DNA from: Physcomitrium patens
Taxonomy: Eukaryota; Streptophyta; Bryopsida; Funariales; Funariaceae
Direction: 5' to 3'
Assembly: GCF_000002425.4 (NCBI RefSeq)
Contig: NC_037260.1
Location: 12,150,760-12,214,759 of the forward strand
Length of the DNA stretch: 64,000 nucleotides
In this document: in pieces, positions 23,992 through 37,900 of the stretch
Layout of the letters: each line of letters starts with the position of its first letter
Numbering within the stretch: the first letter of the stretch is position 1
The notes under the pieces: model-generated
The model's database searches: none
Told to the model about the DNA's origin: nothing
What the model saw: only the letters and a program-made list of their open reading frames with translations
Translations under genes and position numbers: made by a program

Positions 23992-25074
23992 AGACGAATG
24001 GGGTGTTTGATGTTGGCTAGAAACCTTCTACCTCCAACTTCAACAATTTCTTCGGTCAAGGCTGTTGCTTTGTGAAGTATTGTCAGGAAAGCCTTGATAC
24101 AGTAAAAATAAAAGAATCCTTCACAAATTGAGAAATACGAATGCGCTGTTTCAAGTGAGCTGACTTCTGACACTGGTGATCAGGAAGGTCTTGCTAGCTT
24201 TGAATTCTCGTGAATGCAACCTTTTTCTTTCAAGCTTCATTAGGTGGGCCAGATTCAAGTCTTATTGTTGCAAGATCGCAACTGATTGAAGGTAGCTTAG
24301 ATAAGATCGGAAGCCTCAGTTAAAGGCCACTTATTTTTGTGCTTTCCATCGAATTCCTAACCGTAACACCCTACCATTGTGAGGTAGATTTCTGCATCGG
24401 AGATGGAGATTGTGTGCTGAATGCGAGAACCGACCGAGCTTACTACTATCTAGAAACAAGTAGCAGTTCATGTCACTCTCTACTCACCAGGCTAGTTGTT
24501 GTGCAAGAGTAGCTTCAGGTAGAGTCAATATTGCTGGGTTGATTGGCTGTCAATATTGGCATGAAGGATACCCCGCTCATCATCAAAGCCTCGTTGAGGA
24601 AAGGGAGAGTGCCAGCTTTGAAGCTCCAGAAACTCCATGCAGAATTCCTTCGTTGGGACCACCATTCTTATGATGAGTCCAATCAAGCGAATCAATGATA
24701 GGACGCTAAAATAGATTGGAATCTGTCTTTTTAAGATTGTGCCAATCAGTGACTCTGCAGGCAAAACATATGCTCAACAACTGCTTTTTATCAATGTATA
24801 CATGACACTCAACTTATGATAATCTTGGCAGTCTGACATTGCAATTTTGCCACTGGAACCCCCAAACTAGTGATGCAAGGCTCCTATGCACTGACGCCTG
24901 CTTGGCCAGCTTGTGTTGAATGCTACCAAAGTGATCACGTAGCCACAAGATTCCTTGCAGTCGACAATCACTGTGACTATTATCGCCATTATTTTCCTGT
25001 ACACAGTCCCCCCACCCCACCTTCTCTCACGGTGGAGCTAGATGCTAGAAGCTAGAAAAGTTGGCCCTGTTGGG
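23992..25074. other. 3' flank of ATXR5/6 gene, end of GC-normal block
   Basis: Probable 3' UTR followed by GC-normal intergenic sequence with no recognisable gene. Composition drops sharply to AT-rich at about 25,075. Confidence 0.5.
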
Positions 25075-27005
25075 TGTAACAGTTGCAAAATATAATGATA
25101 TTAATGAGAAATTTGTCAATTCTACAATTTCATCTTTGCAAAACCTTCATCATATGAATTTGACTTGCTCACATTATTAAGTTCTAATGTTTATAAAGCC
25201 ATAACAAAAGATGGAATCCATGACTTATGAGATTTAAAAAATAAAAGTATAATGAAAACAAAGTTTTCAAAATCAAGTTGATGTTGACAATGTTGATAAA
25301 ATTAGAAATTAATTATCATCAAAAAATTATATATACATCTATATATATATATATATATATATGGAAATGTTAAATAGACCCATGTTTTTACTAAATTGAT
25401 CCATCCAATATAAAAAAGAAAATAACTTCTAGATTCATTTCTCCACTACTAGATCAAAAACCAATAAAAACCAACCACATTCATCATGATTATCATGTTC
25501 TTCATCATGGGTAGGTTGATTTAATAAAAACCTAAGTCTATTTAACATTCCACTATATATAATTATCATGACAAAAATTTAAGAATCAACAAGTAAGATT
25601 TATCTATGTACATAAAACTTGCAATAGTGATAATAAATCATGAAATTTAATGCAAGGAAATTTAGAAAAAATTACTACAAATTTATTAATTGTTATATCA
25701 CTATTATTTTTGAAAGATGTTAATTTTTATAGGAAAATTAGTATACATGATGGTTTCACTTTTCATTATGTAACTTTTTAATGATAGTGCTATCTTTTAA
25801 TGCATCATCTATTTATTGTCTTTGAATTTGATATTAAATTTTCTTCAAAAGTAATTTAAGATCTTGTGTCTAATGATTTTATAGCCAAATAGATGGCTAT
25901 AGATAAGAAATTAAGATACTACATAAACAATAATAAAAATAATAACAATAGTAATAATAATTTATTCTAAATTATTTTTTAATTAAAGGAATACAATGTA
26001 TATGTTACTCAAAATATAAAATTTGATCTACATCAAAAACTTGAATTTGAAATAGAAAATTAGACATATTAAGAATGTTTGAATTTTTGCTAAAAATCAT
26101 GACTATGGATATCGAAATTATAAATTATCACAGATATATTTGTTTTATAAATGATAAAATAAACTAATGTTTCTAGATTCAAGTATGATTTTGATATTTT
26201 ATAAAATCATAAACACATATCAATGGTTGTTCAAAATGCATGGTGATAGTGGATTAAATTATTAAAAACTCATTGTTACAAATGTAGTTTTATTACTGAG
26301 ATTCATCTACCAACATGATATTTGTAGCTTTAAAATGTTAGTTTATAGGTGATTCACCAGCTTTCATTTATATAAATATATAAATGTATATCTACACATA
26401 TGAGTTTTAATTCTTGTATAAATTAATTATAACTGACAAAAAAATGTAATAGACATCAAATAAAATAAAAACCTTTTTTGTGGTATGTCTGCATGAAAAT
26501 AAAAGTAGCATGGATTGATAAAACCTTTTTTAATTACAAATATTTAAAAAATAGTAAATACTTTCTAATAATATATAATAGTAAAAAAATTCGTTATGAA
26601 TTGTTTATAGTATAACATAATTCAAAGCTCATCTAAGAAAATCATCTGAATGAGGTTGTATAAAAAAAGAAAAAAAAATTACATAACTTTGATACATTCT
26701 TGAGAAAATTAGTTTATATATATACATACATATACATTCAAGTTTCAGAAAAATAAAAAAACTAAAAAAATAATTTAATATTTTTAATTGCATAGGCAGG
26801 CATAAACAATTTAGCTAAATTTTTATAAATTGAATTAAAACCAAAAATGAGGTAAAGAGTATGTGTTAACAAATCATTAATTATGACATTTGAATTATTG
26901 ATTACTTAACCAAAGTTTATCAGATTTTAAGTTATAAAAAGCAAAAAGATAAAAAAACTTGAGACAGTTTATTAAAAAAAAAATGGCATATTCTAAAATT
27001 TTGGA

Positions 27006-27009
<4 letters not shown>

Positions 27010-27043
<34 letters not shown>
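27010..27043. repeat. (TA)n microsatellite
   Basis: Uninterrupted TA run of about 34 bases. Confidence 0.95.
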
Positions 27044-27045
<2 letters not shown>

Positions 27046-28014
27046 ATAAATCTTAATTTTTTTATTTCTTGAGGCCCATCATTCAACATTAAGTAAAGTT
27101 AATTTAGTATGATTATTTTAGAATGTTTCACCATATTAAGTAGCATTATGTTAAATAAAAAAACATATTAAAATAATCAAAGAATAGAAATTGGCTTGGT
27201 TATTTTAAAATAAAATTTGAATTCTATTTCTCTTATTGAATACTAGTTATTAAATATAATTTATAAATTTTAAATTATTTTAAAAGAATTTGTGGTAATT
27301 AAATTTTTTAAAAAATATATTATTGAAATAAATAATAAGATATAAATTTAAAAAATATAAAATAAGTTTTATATTTAATATAAATTTATTAAAATTATTT
27401 ATATTAGTAAATATTTTTATATAATATATTAAAATTAAGTAATATATTAATAAATTAATACTATTAAACTTATTTATATTAGTAAACTTATTTTTTATTA
27501 TTTTATAAATAATTTTTAGGATTTAAATTCAAATAAGAAAAATTTTATATATAATAACTATGTAATTTGATGTTATAGCAAGAAAATTTAAGATTTTCAA
27601 AAAACTAATGAAAAACTTTGGACAAAACTTTAGATGAGTTTTTCAAGACTATTTTTAATAATATGGTAGCTCTTTATTAATTAATACTTTCATTTTAGTT
27701 CAAATATGTTTAAATTTTCATATTGAAATACTCAGATTTTAAATTAATAAAAATTTATTAAAATAAATAATATAAAAATTACATTCTTATTTAATATATA
27801 AAATAATTGCAACACCAATTTTTCAATACTATGGAAATATAGAGAGAGATAGAGAGAGAAAAAAATATTAAAAAAATTAACTATGATTTTTGTAAGAGAT
27901 ACAAAAAAAAATATGGAGGGAATACTAAAAATCATGTAAAATGTAAATTTTAAAAACAAATAGTACTGATAAGATAATTAATGCTTTAAGTAGGATATTA
28001 TTTTATAGAGAAAC

Positions 28015-28015
<1 letters not shown>

Positions 28016-28054
<39 letters not shown>
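28016..28054. repeat. (TA)n microsatellite
   Basis: Uninterrupted TA run of about 39 bases, the longest in the window. Confidence 0.95.
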
Positions 28055-28056
<2 letters not shown>

Positions 28057-28638
28057 ATATTAATTATTTTTTTTAGAAAAATATACAATATTCTTTATTT
28101 AAAAATATAATTTTAAAAAGATAAATAATTTCAAAGTTCGTATTTAAAGATAAATGATTTTCTTCTAGTTAAAATTACCAATCTTGTTAAGTATACATTT
28201 AAAACTCTTATAAGAGTTGATGAAGTTATTATTAGAATTTTAGAAATGATTGTTGTATATTCTTCTTTAATAAACATTATAACTATCAAAGAAATAGAAT
28301 CATATATGTATAAAATCACATCTATAATTTGTATTAGTTTAACAAAAATAATAATAAATCAATTGAATATGTTCAAAACAAAATATTTTTTTATTAACTC
28401 TTTTATTAGAAATATAGTCTAATTTATATAGTAAAATATTTAATTCCAAATTTCTTCATTTTATTATTTTTTTTACTAATAAATAGTCCAATAAAAATCA
28501 TGTGGTTATAATAATCTTAAAAATACCGGTAGTCAATTTGAATTAATTTCTAGAATATCTAAGGAAAAATAAAATTATAGTTCAAAATTTAAAATTTGTA
28601 GAAAAAAGAATCAAATAAAATTAAAATATTTAACAAGT

Positions 28639-28670
<32 letters not shown>

Positions 28671-28999
28671 ACTTTTCTTGAAATTTTCAAAAAGCTATAG
28701 CACAATGCAAATTCTACTATGTATTTTCTTCTTGTTTGTATATGGATTTGTTGACTTTGCTAGAACATTGGTAGAATGTTGTAGTTTATTAAAAAAATAA
28801 TATAAGATTAGATTCAAATTATTGTCTAAGAATCAATACTACCATCTTAAAGATGACTTAAATATCATAAAATTCTATTCTTTTTCTAAGTCCTACAAAA
28901 ATATATTGGAATTTATTAAATAAGTATCAATATTTTGAATCTTGGATTTCTAATAAGCTTGTATTAATATTGTCAACATTACTTTTAGAGTTTTTTAAA

Positions 29000-29037
<38 letters not shown>

Positions 29038-30228
29038 GTACTTAATAAGGAGGTATTAATACTTAGAGATCAAGGTGAGGGGCCACAACTATCAAATGCT
29101 TTTGTTGGTTTAAATTCAAGATCCTCACTAACTAGCTTTATACTAAAAAAAATCAGTACAAAGGTTTGAGGGAAAAACGAGGAAAATACATTTTTTTTCT
29201 ATATGATATAAATAATATTGTCGTCTAGACTTTCCACAAGATCCATCTCCAGAGGTATTGTTTTATAAAATGCAAAAAGTTTATAATATTTATCATATCT
29301 TATATATTGCAATTCTTTTTTGTAGGTTTCAAAATGTTTGTAATTCACATTTTTTTTTTTCTTCTCAAAAGAGGCGTAAATATATTTTCTACAAAGTTGC
29401 TATTAGCATAAACAAATATCAACATTTCTAGAATCAAATTATATATATATATATATATATGCAATCAAAACTCATGTTTAATAAGTTAATGAGACAAATA
29501 TCAACTGAGTGATGTGATTAAATTCCCATAGGGTGAATATGTTGTGTATATTTTATGTTTCAAAGATAAAACAAATTCTACTACTTGAGATACAAAAAAA
29601 GATGGAATCTCGTAAAAAATAAGAAAAAAAAATCTTTTGAACTTCATTAATGCAATGTGTATATTTTTTACTATTAAAATAAATTATTAAATAAGAAACT
29701 TGAGAGTCACTTTCAAAAAGAAAAATCTTTGGAATTTCCAAAATATCATTTACAGACAGAATAACAAAAACAACCATGCACCCAAGGTAATTCTCGACAT
29801 GTGACAAAAAACTATACATGTATATACATAAATGTATTTTTCTCTAAACAATGTGATTTTTATTTCTCTTGCAAGACTGAATAAGGTACTATTTCATTGT
29901 ACAGTTTTGTCATTTTCATAACTCAAAACATCTCATAATTTTTTATTTTATTCTTTTTAAATGAATTGAATGGACAGGCTAATTGCCATGCCATCATACA
30001 AGTCGAAGGTTTTTGTTGAGTGTGGTGTAAGACCAACATCAAAAGGGAAGGGGTATTAGATGACCATGTATGCACCCAACAGGCTTTAAGTTACACTTTG
30101 ACAAGGTCCACACAAATTCCAAAGAAGTGACTGAATAGACTAGTTGAAGATAATTTCTGGCATGGAAATCCAACAAAATCTCAGGCTCATAAAAGGATAA
30201 TCAATGGGCAGCCTGATGAACGGGAATA

Positions 30229-30291
30229 AATAATAATAATAATAATAGTAGTAGTAGTAGTAGTAGTAGTAATAATAATAATAATAATAAA
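30229..30291. repeat. Compound (AAT)n-(AGT)n-(AAT)n repeat
   Basis: A block of AAT units passes into about eight AGT units and back to AAT units, so the purer AGT core is flanked on both sides by the same motif. Confidence 0.9.
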
Positions 30292-30365
30292 AAGATAGTA
30301 TAGAATCCTCTCTTTACTGTAGGAGAGGCCACACAATCCTGCTAGCCTCATTAATTTTCTACACA

Positions 30366-30425
30366 GGGGGCATCAGTTTCTGGGCAGCGCCATCTGCCCT
30401 GAAAGATTCTTTGCACATGGCCCCC
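30366..30425. other. Nested hairpin (60 nt)
   Basis: Inner stem TTTCTGGGCAG (30,377-30,387) with CTGCCCTGAAA (30,394-30,404): 10 of 11 positions pair around a 6-base loop. Outer stem GGGGGCAT (30,366-30,373) with ATGGCCCCC (30,417-30,425): all pair with one bulged G. An asymmetric internal loop separates the stems. Such a structure could be a small RNA precursor or other structured RNA; function and strand are unknown. Confidence 0.5.
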
Positions 30426-30540
30426 ACCCAGTATTCTCATACACACACAAAATGGCTTTTTATTCCTGCATGCCAGGCCACCACTCTCATTGGGTCCATT
30501 CAACTTGTTTTCTGAAAACAAATTCTTAATCATTAAGGGA

Positions 30541-31767
30541 ATAACGTTGGGAGGGTAAGGGGAGATGTCTACTTAACGGTTCTTTTAATTTTTTAAAGAT
30601 ATTCTGATTTATTTTTTTGATTTTTTACATGTACAAGTAAGCGTTTTTTCCAAGCATATTCTACCCTAATCTGTTAGTCTATGCCAAATCATTCTCTCCA
30701 TCTTTCTTTTAGTCCTAATTTTTTGCACTGTACAATGAGAACAAAAGGTCTTTTGCATCAATTGTATTATCAAGATTTTTTCTAAATACTATTGTTTTGC
30801 AAGTTCAAAGTTAGAAGAGTAAGCAATTTGAAAGTTTTAAAAATAATTTGTGAGCCCTTCAAGACAAATTTTTGTATAATTTGAACATCTTAAATATTTA
30901 TTTAGAGAATTCTTTAGATTTTGGAAGTTATTAGATTGTAAAAAATTACATTATAAATAGAGTTTGATATTGTTAGTCACATTGATTATTAAATAGATTT
31001 TTTTTTATTTTTTTCTATGTTTTAAGACATCATAAAAATTATAGTCACATAAAAAAAAATTGTGGGTACAATTACATAACTTGTGTATGTCTATTAAAAA
31101 AACAATAATTAAGTAATATTAAATTAATTCTCAAAAAATTTATAAAATAATAAAATAATAAAAATATGACTAGATTAAAGTCTTATCTAATATGTATATT
31201 TTTAGTATGCTTTAAAAAAATCAAATAGATGTGTATATAATTAGAAAAATAAAATATGATACTAGCAAAAATTTCTACACTATCCAAATTTGATACATCT
31301 TGGTTATTAATGTCAAAAAATATGAGATATGTATTGGTATAGAATAGAAGTATAATGATGTAAAATACATATGAGCTCACTATCCAACCATGATCGATTC
31401 AAGAGAACTACTTGCTTGAAATGAGCCTTGGATTTTAGTTCATATAGCATAAGTCTATGGACTATTGAAATGGACTTTCTTGTGTGAACACACTATCAAC
31501 TAGCTTAGCTACCAAGGTCCAATCAATACATGGACACTTATCCTCTTAGGCCACATGATGGCTCCATAAATGGCAATAACTACACGTTGACTACCAGCTA
31601 ATATGGTGGCTATAAGTTGTGGTTTTAACCATCCACAGATAACTACAAAATGTCTAATAAGAATTTCACATGTATGTAAACACTCTTTTAACAATTAAAA
31701 CTTGATTCTCTACCATGTCAACTTTATATTATTTGCAAAAGAATAAATGTCTACATATGTGTTTATA
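30541..31767. other. AT-rich DNA, no gene seen
   Basis: Mostly AT-rich. Composition is a little higher in GC from about 31,380 to 31,690, next to the gap, where a decayed repeat may begin, but nothing was identified. Confidence 0.45.
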
Positions 31768-32744
31768 NNNNNNNNNNNNNNNNNNNNNNNNNNNNNNNNN
31801 NNNNNNNNNNNNNNNNNNNNNNNNNNNNNNNNNNNNNNNNNNNNNNNNNNNNNNNNNNNNNNNNNNNNNNNNNNNNNNNNNNNNNNNNNNNNNNNNNNNN
31901 NNNNNNNNNNNNNNNNNNNNNNNNNNNNNNNNNNNNNNNNNNNNNNNNNNNNNNNNNNNNNNNNNNNNNNNNNNNNNNNNNNNNNNNNNNNNNNNNNNNN
32001 NNNNNNNNNNNNNNNNNNNNNNNNNNNNNNNNNNNNNNNNNNNNNNNNNNNNNNNNNNNNNNNNNNNNNNNNNNNNNNNNNNNNNNNNNNNNNNNNNNNN
32101 NNNNNNNNNNNNNNNNNNNNNNNNNNNNNNNNNNNNNNNNNNNNNNNNNNNNNNNNNNNNNNNNNNNNNNNNNNNNNNNNNNNNNNNNNNNNNNNNNNNN
32201 NNNNNNNNNNNNNNNNNNNNNNNNNNNNNNNNNNNNNNNNNNNNNNNNNNNNNNNNNNNNNNNNNNNNNNNNNNNNNNNNNNNNNNNNNNNNNNNNNNNN
32301 NNNNNNNNNNNNNNNNNNNNNNNNNNNNNNNNNNNNNNNNNNNNNNNNNNNNNNNNNNNNNNNNNNNNNNNNNNNNNNNNNNNNNNNNNNNNNNNNNNNN
32401 NNNNNNNNNNNNNNNNNNNNNNNNNNNNNNNNNNNNNNNNNNNNNNNNNNNNNNNNNNNNNNNNNNNNNNNNNNNNNNNNNNNNNNNNNNNNNNNNNNNN
32501 NNNNNNNNNNNNNNNNNNNNNNNNNNNNNNNNNNNNNNNNNNNNNNNNNNNNNNNNNNNNNNNNNNNNNNNNNNNNNNNNNNNNNNNNNNNNNNNNNNNN
32601 NNNNNNNNNNNNNNNNNNNNNNNNNNNNNNNNNNNNNNNNNNNNNNNNNNNNNNNNNNNNNNNNNNNNNNNNNNNNNNNNNNNNNNNNNNNNNNNNNNNN
32701 NNNNNNNNNNNNNNNNNNNNNNNNNNNNNNNNNNNNNNNNNNNN
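31768..32744. other. Assembly gap (977 N)
   Basis: A run of 977 unknown bases between two AT-rich flanks. Any open frame drawn across it is an artefact. Confidence 1.
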
Positions 32745-34508
32745 CAATAAGGAATTACTAGTGAGTATCTTATAGCTAATATATAAACTTAGCCATAAAA
32801 AGCCAAATTAGTAACATAAGAACTTACTTAGAACATAATGTACAAATGAGACAATTGTCTAATTATTGAAAGATTTATTAAAAAATTAAGGTATAATATA
32901 GTATCTCATACATAAATGATAAAATTTTAAATCAACCAAAATTTGAATAAATAAAATTGGTATAAAATATTGGTAGTAAAATTATGAATTTTTAGTATAA
33001 TGATGGTATTTATTTCAAAATAAATTATGTTTTAAAAAATCTTAATAATATTAATCTCTCAAAATGTAGCATCTTCTAAATTATTATTAAATCTGGTATT
33101 CTAATGGTGCCATTTTCCAAAAAAATAGCTTCAAGCTAATTGATGTAAATCTTCTTAAATACTTTATAATATAATTTTATTTTTTGTAATAATACACTTA
33201 TATGATCTACATTTACATGTTATAATGAACTAAAAGATTAATTATTTATAAAATAATAAAACTTATTATTTGATGATGAATGATTTGAAAATAATTTTAT
33301 ATTTGAATAATTTTTGAAGAATATTTTTCTATTTTAGATTGTCTTTGAATTAAAACTCTTATTTTTTTATATATATTTTAAAAATAATCTTAATATCTTT
33401 AGTATTTATTTTATAGATGCATTAAATAATATATTTTTTTAAAAATGCTAAGAATCATATATTTACTAATTAAATATAAATATAAATATTTAAGATATTT
33501 TACACCATATTTTTAAAAAATAAGTTAGTTTTTAATGAAATCTATTTTATTTCTCAAAGTTGGTATCATTTTATATTATTTCTTCTTTTAGATAAACTTT
33601 AAAATATTTGATATAATTAAAAAATATTATTTATCATTGATAAATTCCTAGTTTTACTTGTTAATATTATACAATGAAAAATTTAAGAAAAATATGCAAT
33701 TTTTATCGTCTTTTTTATTTCACAAATATAATATTATTTTAAATATTTATTGTATTTTTTCTAAATATACTATTATATTATTCATTTTTGAAAATTTTAT
33801 TATCTCTTATAATTTTCATTAGATAAAGAAACCTCTTATCTTTTTATATCAACATATGGTTGATAACAACTAATTTCATTATTTTTTCTTTATTTAACAC
33901 TATATTAATATGCAAATATTTAGTTACAAGTATGAAAATGAAAAAATAACTTTAGATTCTTTGATGCATCTACACAATCAACTTTCATAAAGAACATCCT
34001 AGGTATTATGCATTTGTAAATTTAAGAACAACTATATTATAAAAATAACTTATAAGAATTTATTTTTTATTTTGTAAAAAATAATTTTAAATACCTCATT
34101 TTTTATAATCTATGTCTATAACAACAAATAATATTTTCATATACAAAACTTATAAATTCTAATAATGTTTCAATTACAGCTTAATAAAATCACTAAGTGA
34201 TTTTTTGATCCTAATAGAAATTATCATATAATTATTTTATTTCTATATTAGTAAAATTTATTACTTTATTTTATTAATAGTAAAATAATAATTATACTAG
34301 ATCATGATTTTAGTGCTCATTTTTTTTAAGTTATATGAAATTTTTTGTATATAAAAGTTTAGCAATGTTAAATTTGCCAAAGGATTTTTTTATAAACAAA
34401 AATTATATATTTTTATATTTTTAATAGTAAATTTTTTAAAATATCTAAACCTTAGTAACTTCTATTTCAAACAAAAAATGACTAATTAGTATAAATAAAT
34501 AGAATTTA

Positions 34509-34561
<53 letters not shown>

Positions 34562-34989
34562 CTTTACTTATTTAATATTATATTCAAATAGAATATAGCA
34601 AATTTATTGATAGATTAAAAGTTACATAGATACTATCTTATATTATTTAGGAGTTAGAGTAAAAGACTTTAATAATGAAGTTTGATTTTCATTTATTAAA
34701 TTAAAAATTTAAATTTTCTATAAAATCACACTATAATTTTTTATTTTAGGATTCTAATTTATTATATTAGATGATTTAGTACCAAAAAATTATTTAGCCA
34801 TCTATGATTTATTCCATCTACTAAAGATAATAGTCTCATATTTAAGATATTTAATAAGTTTTTTACAAAATATCCTATTTATTTACTTATATTTAATATG
34901 GCCTCTCTAAATAGGATTTCTTAAAAAATATTCTTTCATATCTCTTTTTTCAAAAGACAATTATTTCTTTGAATTCAAATAGTCTACAA
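32745..34989. other. AT desert, no gene seen
   Basis: Very AT-rich DNA without coding signal. It includes a (TC)n-(TA)n compound microsatellite at 34,508-34,559. Towards 35,000 it grades into readable minus-strand LINE sequence. Confidence 0.6.
34508..34559. repeat. (TC)n-(TA)n compound microsatellite
   Basis: About 20 bases of TC repeats pass directly into about 32 bases of TA repeats. Confidence 0.95.
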
Positions 34990-37900
34990 GCAAAATCCTT
35001 TTAAATAGATTTAAATCTTGTTAAAGCTTTTAACTTAAGTGAAGAGTTTTCTTTTGATAAAATGGCTTGCTTCTTTGAAAATGCTTGCTATGATCTCCAT
35101 TTTTAAGGACTAATTTATTCATATAAGATCAAAGTTATTTAATCCAAAACTTTACAAACTTGCATATACTCCTAAACTTTGTGTAATATTATCTCTAGTA
35201 TTTAGAGAGAGCATAAAATACAATAAATATCAATATAGAGGTTAATATGACTATTTCATATAATTTTCACTCTTTTATGTTATGTAAGCAAGATAAAAGT
35301 TATCTTTTAGAAGAATAAGGTTTGGACCAAATGTCATTCCAACTAGTTATAAAATCTAGATCCAAAATATAATCTCCTTTCTTAGTCATAAGATTTGTTG
35401 AAAGGATGTTTTTTTTGAATAATTTTCTCCTAAGTTTAGCCAAACATATCATTAATTTTTTATTAGTAATATAAATGTAGGATGTAAGTTAAAAGATTAT
35501 TTTACTAACAAATCTATAAAAGAGGTCAAAATCCTTTTGTCTTCTTCTTTATTTGTAATGGTTTTAGTAGATATTCTTATAATTTTAAAAAATCTAGGTA
35601 CTTAATTTTTAAGAAATTATAATTTAATATTTTTTTGATATAATAAAAGATTTTTATTATAATACAAAATTTATAATTAATATCCTACTTAAAAGAGTTT
35701 AATTAGTAAATATTTTAATAGAATAAAATATTTATCTTCTTCAATATTCTTGTGCCTACATAGAAGTTAGAAAATAACCATTAGAAGTTGGTATTTTTTT
35801 CAATGTATATAAGCCAATCTAGTTTAAAATAATTTGAAATATTTTTTTATTTTATTATAAAAATATATTCTAAAATCAAAGAAAATAATTATGTAGATAT
35901 ATCTATACAAAACCAATTGTCAAGGATATGAATCTCGAAAGAAGAAAATCCTCAATACACTCTTGTGTCATTGAAGAGAACTAGAAAGTCACTGAAAAGG
36001 TAATATAGTATTAAACAAGAATGGCTATTGCCAAAACCAAGAAGACTAGAAAGTCTTAAAAGAAGACTAAGGACTTGAAAGGCATTGACAAGAGTGAAGA
36101 AGGCTTCACTCTTGCTTCCATATATACTCATTAACTAAGAGTTATGTAGTGATATTCTATAGGACCTCCAACATGTGTTGACTATGCTAACCACATGTCT
36201 TAACTTGCAAGGCAAGTTATCTATGACTGCACTATGTGGTTAATTTGTTCTACAAGTTACTACAAAAAGTTAACTTCTTCCACAAGCTACTAATACGTGG
36301 TTAACTTGTTGGCCAAGTTTTTAAACTACAAACACATCTAAAGTCAAAATTGTGTCTATAAAGCTTCTAGAAAGCTTCTCTAGAAGACTTTATGAAATTA
36401 ATCTATATTTACCTACTTCTACCTAATCATATAAGTAACTATTGAGATAAATGTATATGTCTATGATACCAATTGATGGATAGATCTTATACATAAAGAA
36501 GACTTGTTCTTAAATAAAATAAAAAAATAAAAATTTAAGTAAGTATTTAAACATTTGTAGTACATTAGAATGAAAAAAGACAACTTCATGATAGTCAAGA
36601 TGGGAGTTAATAAGTTGATATTTTGGATACTACTATAGCAATTTATTTAAAACTTCATAATATGATATTAGAAAGTTATTTTTGAGGTTTATACATATTT
36701 GTGACTAAAATTTGTTTTTTTTTTTTATACTTTAGAACTCGTATATCATTTATATTTTGGTATTAATGCCTATGTGTACTCTAAAAGCCATTGTCTTAGA
36801 GCATTTTATCTGAAATTTACTGCTTTATATCAAATGAATTGTTGAATATTAGCTTGGTTAGGTTGTACAGTCTATATAACCTATTTAGTCAAAAAAAAAA
36901 TTATTGACTCTTTTTAAATCAATTATTACTAGACCACTATCCATATAAGATTTGTAGCAAATAGACTATGCAACTTTGAATATATTTAAAGAAAAGATAT
37001 TATCTCACAAAAAAATTCTCATCATAGATATCAAATTTTTATATTGCCATTCAATGTATTGTTAGTATGCTGCCAAATTAGACCAATTAATTTTTAAATC
37101 AAACAACCAATTGAGTTGTTTGATAATATTAATTAAGTTTCATACAATTTCTTCTTTACTTTTTATGAATATAGTAGAATCATTTATAGATTAACCAATA
37201 ATTTTGCAGTTAGAGCTCTATGGCATATTGATGGTCAATACTTGTTCTTTAACTATGCCTTAAATGGCTAACTTGGCATTTAATTTGTAAAAATAAATAG
37301 ATAAGGAGCCATAAGATAACTTTGTCGTAATCTTTTTTTATTAGAGTTATTTTTGTGATAGAGCCATTTAGATCAATAATTGTACTTGCACTTAGGACAA
37401 TTATTTTTGTTATATAACTAAATTAGATGCTAAATTTAATTTTTTCTAATATTTAAAATAAAAACTCCTAAGAAACTTTGTTATAAGCTTTAGAAAAAAA
37501 AATTAAAAAGAAGCTATTATTTATATACTTTGATCTAGTTGATAATTTCTTGAATTACGACAATGTTATCTAAATTATATTTAAGAGAGAGGAATATTAT
37601 TTGATCTTAGAAAATTATTCTATTAGCATAAAAGATAGGCTCTTTTAGAAAATCTTTACATATATTTTATAAGAAATATTTAATAGTATTATAAACCACA
37701 AATTTCGAAGATTGATTTTTTCATCTCTATTATGCAAAAGTGTAATATAACCTTTGACTACATATTGGAAGATGTGTTGTTTTGCTAAAGTTTGATTGAT
37801 CATAATAAAATTATTACCTATAATAATATGCTAAAACATTTGAAAGAATTCATTACCAACACTATCTGATTCTAACACTTCTTATCTTTTGTTATTTCAT

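Larger units (their letters stand above)
25075..30000. other. AT desert with (TA)n arrays, no gene seen
   Basis: Extremely AT-rich DNA. TA arrays occur at 25,340-25,362, 27,010-27,043, 28,016-28,054, 28,644-28,669, 29,005-29,034 and 29,440-29,460. No domain, RNA gene or paired LTR was recognised. Short open frames consist almost wholly of Ile, Phe, Lys, Leu and Tyr and are not credible genes. Confidence 0.65.
30001..30540. other. GC-normal patch in AT desert, with foldback
   Basis: A clear rise in GC over about 500 bases with no recognisable coding frame. It contains a compound trinucleotide repeat (30,229-30,291) and a strong nested hairpin (30,366-30,425), entered separately. It could be a non-coding transcript, a fragment of an unrecognised element, or conserved regulatory DNA. 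Confidence 0.4.

Noticed and set aside
31710-32775. Open frames of about 345 residues on both strands
   Set aside because: They run across the 977-base N gap and contain no real codons there.
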